This document shows positions 63,971 to 64,000 of a DNA stretch of 64,000 bases, in pieces. Made by a program: the position numbers and the translations under genes. The stretch is from Gari tellinella. Taxonomy: Eukaryota; Mollusca; Bivalvia; Cardiida; Psammobiidae. The notes under the pieces were generated by a model that was not told the DNA's origin, searched no databases, and was given only the letters and a program-made list of their open reading frames with translations. How positions within the stretch are numbered: position 1 is the stretch's first letter; the number at the start of each line of letters is the position of its first letter. The DNA lies in contig OV277861.1 in NCBI GenBank assembly GCA_922989275.2, positions 40,240,623 to 40,304,622 of the forward strand. The letters run 5' to 3'.

Positions 63971-64000
63971 TAGTACTCCTAAACATTGTTAAGATGTTTC

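Overview
The window is AT-rich invertebrate genomic DNA, most likely from a mollusc and plausibly a bivalve. This is inferred from the mix of short palindromic inverted-repeat elements, a tRNA-derived SINE and decayed LINE, Tc1 and piggyBac-like elements. No species can be named from sequence alone. It carries one convincing host gene, on the + strand from about 29.8 to 63.3 kb. The gene has 11 coding exons with a summed CDS of 882 nt (293 codons plus stop). It encodes a secreted CAP-superfamily protein (CRISP/venom-allergen-5/GLIPR type): signal peptide, CAP domain, EGF-like six-Cys module and ShK-like six-Cys module. All splice junctions agree in phase. All have GT/AG ends except the acceptor of exon 4, where the expected AG reads CG.

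Layout. 0-18.5 kb: no intact gene. It holds palindromic MITEs, a degenerate Tc1 (1.6-2.3 kb), a tandem array (2.7-3.9 kb), three 5'-truncated LINE fossils (6.5-7.5, 12.8-14.7, 14.7-16.3 kb) and two TIR elements (10.55-11.71 and 17.64-18.22 kb). 18.5-28.5 kb: a Tc1 element split by a 106-bp palindromic MITE, then a minus-strand LINE fossil carrying a TTAA-flanked piggyBac-like element that itself carries a second Tc1. 29.8-63.3 kb: the CAP gene, whose introns consist mostly of MITEs, with several elements ending within 10-60 bp of exons. 63.3-64 kb: simple repeats and another MITE.

Repeat families, lettered here for reference. A: CAGTGGAGAA... TIR, TA target. B: TTAACCCTTTACC shell around a GCAGGCTGAAAGTAAAGC palindrome. 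C: CAGTAAAACCTC, pogo/Tigger-like, TA target. D: CAGTGTTCCCTC, pogo-like. E: TTAACCCTTTC shell around a GACGCC palindrome. F: GGGGCCCGTTTCATAA fold-back. G and G': shells around palindromes with GCAAACAGTG ends. H: CAGTACTGAACC. I: CAGGGCTGCCAT, 6-bp target duplications. P: elements with paired TGACGTCA sites. Most striking is that unrelated TIR families carry the same axial palindromic cassettes, so shells and cores appear to be exchanged as modules.
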